A stretch of DNA of 15,543 nt from positions 1 through 15,543 of the forward strand of contig CADCQO010000239.1 in NCBI GenBank assembly GCA_902803585.1. Reading direction: 5' to 3'. Both the position numbers and the translations under genes were made by a program. Position 1 is the first letter of the stretch. Each line of letters starts with the position of its first letter. A model generated the notes under the pieces. The model saw only the letters and a program-made list of their open reading frames with translations. It searched no databases and was not told where the DNA came from. This stretch comes from an uncultured Ruminococcus sp. GTDB taxonomy: Bacteria > Bacillota > Clostridia > Oscillospirales > Acutalibacteraceae. This document shows, in pieces, positions 14,001 to 15,543 of the stretch.

Positions 14001-15543
14001 GACGATCATTGACAGGGTTCTGGATACTGAACTCAAACGCGGCGACAGTGAAACGGTATTTTCAAGGTCAATACACAGTATCAGAGCTATCTACGGTCTT
14101 GAACGGCTTATACAGATACTGAAAGCATTGGGAAATGAAGCTCTCAAAACCAGCTATTACAGCAGTCAGATGTCCAAAAAGGAAAGCCTTTCTCATTTGC
14201 TTTCTGTCTGCTATCCAACTGCGGACGACAATTCCGAAAAGCTGAAAAATCTGCTGAAAAGCTCGAAAATTACCACCGACAGACTCATCGAAGTGGCTAT
14301 GTTCGTACCGCAGTGGATAGATATTATCGAGGGTTATCTCAATATTCAGGGAATGAAATCCGGCTGCTACTATTTCATGGCTCATACTGCTGAAACCATT
14401 GATAACAAACGTGAAGCTGTCATCGCAAAATATACACCGCTGACAAAGGAAGAATTAAACGGCGGCTGCTTTGATGTAAAATGGTTCTTCGAGGTATATG
14501 AAACGCTCGGAGAAAAAACATTTGAAAAGCTGTATAAAAGTGCAAAATATTCCTCCGCAGGCAACAAGCATACCCGTGCAAGAAAATATGCTGATGCTGC
14601 TCTGGGCAAAATGGATATTGCAGCAACCGAAGAACAGATCACCGATAAGAGAAACAAAGATCTGCTGATGGCATTAGCGATTATACCTTCAAAGGATCAG
14701 TCGGATATTCTGCAAAGATACGAATTTATTCAAAGATTCCTCAAGGAAAGCAGGCAGTTCGGTGCTCAAAGGCGTGCAAGCGAAAGTGAAGCCTGTGCTT
14801 ATGCACTCAAAAACCTTGCTGTTACCGCTGGATACAGTGATGAAACAAGACTCACGCTCTCTATGGAAACGGCTCTTGTGCAGGAAAACAGCAACTATTT
14901 TGAAAACGTCCGCATCGGGGATTATGATGTACGAATTACCGTTGACTCCTTCGGAAAAGCTGCTATCACAATAGAAAAGGGTGGAAAGAAACTGAAATCT
15001 GTTCCTGCTGCCGTCAAAAAAAATGATGCGTTTTTACAGATCAGAGAATTCTGCGATAAACTCAAACAGCAGTACAGCCGTACCGTTAATATGTTTGAAA
15101 CTGCTATGGAGGAAAGGGACTGCTTTACTTTCGGGGAGCTTCGCAGAATGAGTGAAAATCCGGTCACGAAGGCGATAACAGAAAATCTGGTATTTATTAC
15201 AGCTGATAATGGACTCATCACTGGATTGCTGACACCGGAAGGACTTTCAGATTGTAACGGAGAATTACATAGTATCAGTGATGAAACAAGACTGCGTACT
15301 GCTCATGCCTTTGATCTGTATAAAAATGGTATCTGGGAAGATTATCAGAAGCTGATACTGTCCATCGGCAATTGTGAAGGCAGGAAGCAGCCCTTCCGTC
15401 AGGTATTCCGTGAGCTTTATGTCAAACTGCCGGAGGAGCTGAACAAAGACCGCTCCCTCATGTTTGCCGGCTATCAGATACAGACCAGACGCACAGTCGG
15501 CGCACTTAAAAACCGCCGATGGGTGGCTGACTTCGAGGACGGC
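11017..15543 (+). CDS. DUF4132 (MolR-type) HEAT-repeat-like protein, 3' partial
   Basis: The frame is open from ATG 11017 to the window edge (1509 codons), with a perfect AAGGAGG (11002-11008) nine bases upstream that overlaps the stop of the previous gene. The protein is almost wholly helical. A stretch of short helical pairs at about 475-580 looks like HEAT repeats. Close to the window edge, QPFRQVFRELY (1458-1468), preceded by a basic GRK, matches the conserved core of the DUF4132 domain found in E. coli MolR and many conflict-associated proteins. The rest of that domain lies outside the window. No WGR domain is seen at the N-terminus, unlike MolR. DUF4132 proteins often sit with MoxR AAA+ ATPases and vWA proteins in what are thought to be chaperone-like or defence systems. 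Their biochemical activity is not established. Confidence 0.82.
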   Translation, partial: MRIDYENALEKYDKTFVEEHKHEIDSMNEAEKQVFHNIMLRHQIYSTDENPEFIDDLNHYIEEHYPTLLKLLVPEMFLDDYKYILKKFISFQYNMTYARRSFRSRDYSPFLVRALDLMSAYYLMNFRGTDINDMGKYAGGTDCEYGGQLSRNYSFNVDSYIIAARIDKGDTKVIEVIKEMMNSERNTEILTVPVIRAVFCCDNTELHELMCRLLVAARLSEGLRQAICENCDCGTADAFIRIVKTIQENDLIRFSAVKRAVGTWTGLCHYEDPDRLADKMLEDIPYVLESRKNALEKIKTSDPVDIYMGLWGIGFYDIYEALDLIISLTCGEDKKPFEAKEIHLLTIGYFCMELEHSEAVVRTALALVEKYPDNLKLFSVFERKYLYHYYYGNMHPFIKKLHEDRDLAEKHYGILLGLYESMPQKEIKFSPILYPWFSTSVSKSKLLVSMMDCAKTLEDNDKIDFLCDHITEFDVYSRNHAIETIGKKISTPKQRETVINAVADKESMTRGTAIEILQKTRLDDSEYKTIEGFAKYKTADLRSGVIDLLKMRKDKELEKSIIRMLSSKNENIRLAALDLLQYGISTYPEYDFSASIQAVADIPSPTEREQILINKLTSSANTEQVTKENGYGLYDPKAQLASPDFKPDINVVRNYFSISDEELNEMFRALMKIVDENAEKEYTDYWGDERILGNMGSLYHIYPGMSDIQELESKMPFSDLWNKFYKEVIKTPQRFFCFYHSWISYRADDITDDAGKTVNDKLHCFFGHYADYNRAKKLGAEDERFSGDDFSGLSYSVKCYIRKRFDLQMPIEVLQHFAGCLLEMKEDELWLKEARDPRYTYHCSIDRVQFIKTVPIADNLINDLYDRINDDFETNFRLLHALTEKIDFIGHYETVKNYWGKPDYVPVGYYIKAYRAGIIDGDIFLKSMFRIIGISNAISDLNVFVSNSPIRFYYNAPRESSSFVKLLAEEGKTLCDDDTIPRDSELYKSGSMFAQTIIDRVLDTELKRGDSETVFSRSIHSIRAIYGLERLIQILKALGNEALKTSYYSSQMSKKESLSHLLSVCYPTADDNSEKLKNLLKSSKITTDRLIEVAMFVPQWIDIIEGYLNIQGMKSGCYYFMAHTAETIDNKREAVIAKYTPLTKEELNGGCFDVKWFFEVYETLGEKTFEKLYKSAKYSSAGNKHTRARKYADAALGKMDIAATEEQITDKRNKDLLMALAIIPSKDQSDILQRYEFIQRFLKESRQFGAQRRASESEACAYALKNLAVTAGYSDETRLTLSMETALVQENSNYFENVRIGDYDVRITVDSFGKAAITIEKGGKKLKSVPAAVKKNDAFLQIREFCDKLKQQYSRTVNMFETAMEERDCFTFGELRRMSENPVTKAITENLVFITADNGLITGLLTPEGLSDCNGELHSISDETRLRTAHAFDLYKNGIWEDYQKLILSIGNCEGRKQPFRQVFRELYVKLPEELNKDRSLMFAGYQIQTRRTVGALKNRRWVADFEDG

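Noticed and set aside
1..15543. CRISPR array, tRNA, rRNA, transposase, integrase or attachment site
   Set aside because: No regular repeat-spacer pattern, cloverleaf, rRNA-like segment or recombinase motif was recognised. The only repeats are the two copies in 8157-8335.

Overview
The window looks like an accessory region from a low-to-moderate GC Firmicute, probably a gut or rumen clostridial relative such as Ruminococcus or Oscillospiraceae. The evidence is AGGAGG-type ribosome sites before most genes, tightly packed same-strand operons, and an ECF sigma factor paired with an Ala-rich, single-span membrane partner. No rRNA, tRNA, transposase, integrase or CRISPR array was seen. The lineage is inferred from style, not from a marker gene.

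Region 1 (minus strand, 8156 down to the left edge) is one compact polycistronic unit of eight genes. In order of transcription they are: a protein with a helix-turn-helix-like C-terminus; a 93-residue coiled-coil protein with a C-terminal membrane anchor; a 771-residue dynamin-like large GTPase; three consecutive paralogous P-loop GTPases; and two paralogous proteins of about 200-270 residues that resemble the N-terminal part of GTPase-associated (GAP1-type) proteins. The last of these runs off the window. Three products carry predicted membrane segments. The group therefore looks like a membrane-associated, multi-GTPase assembly, most plausibly a biological-conflict (antiphage or stress) system. 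That function is inferred; I do not recognise this exact arrangement as a described system.

Region 2 (8157-8572) is a 416-base intergenic stretch. It holds a strong terminator hairpin at 8419-8463, other dyads, and two copies of a sequence of about 40 bases lying 134 bases apart. One copy reaches the start codon of the first GTPase-operon gene.

Region 3 (minus strand, 8573-10293) is an ECF sigma factor gene coupled by an ATGA overlap to a single-span membrane protein with a long Ser/Thr/Pro-rich linker and an external domain. This is probably a sigma/anti-sigma sensing pair, terminated by the hairpin at 8419-8463.

Region 4 (plus strand, 10584 to the right edge) is transcribed divergently from the sigma gene. 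It starts with a 139-residue protein whose two ends resemble ubiquitin, with an insert of about 55 residues between them. Thirteen bases later comes a very long HEAT-repeat-like protein with a DUF4132 (MolR-type) signature, open for 1509 codons at the window edge. DUF4132/MolR proteins are known neighbours of MoxR AAA+ ATPases and vWA proteins, so such genes may lie just outside the window.

The two modules, GTPase operon and ubiquitin-like/DUF4132, flank a signal-responsive sigma/anti-sigma pair. The arrangement resembles a defence or stress island. The most novel items are the three-paralog GTPase, dynamin and GAP1-like operon, and the putative ubiquitin-like partner of the DUF4132 protein.
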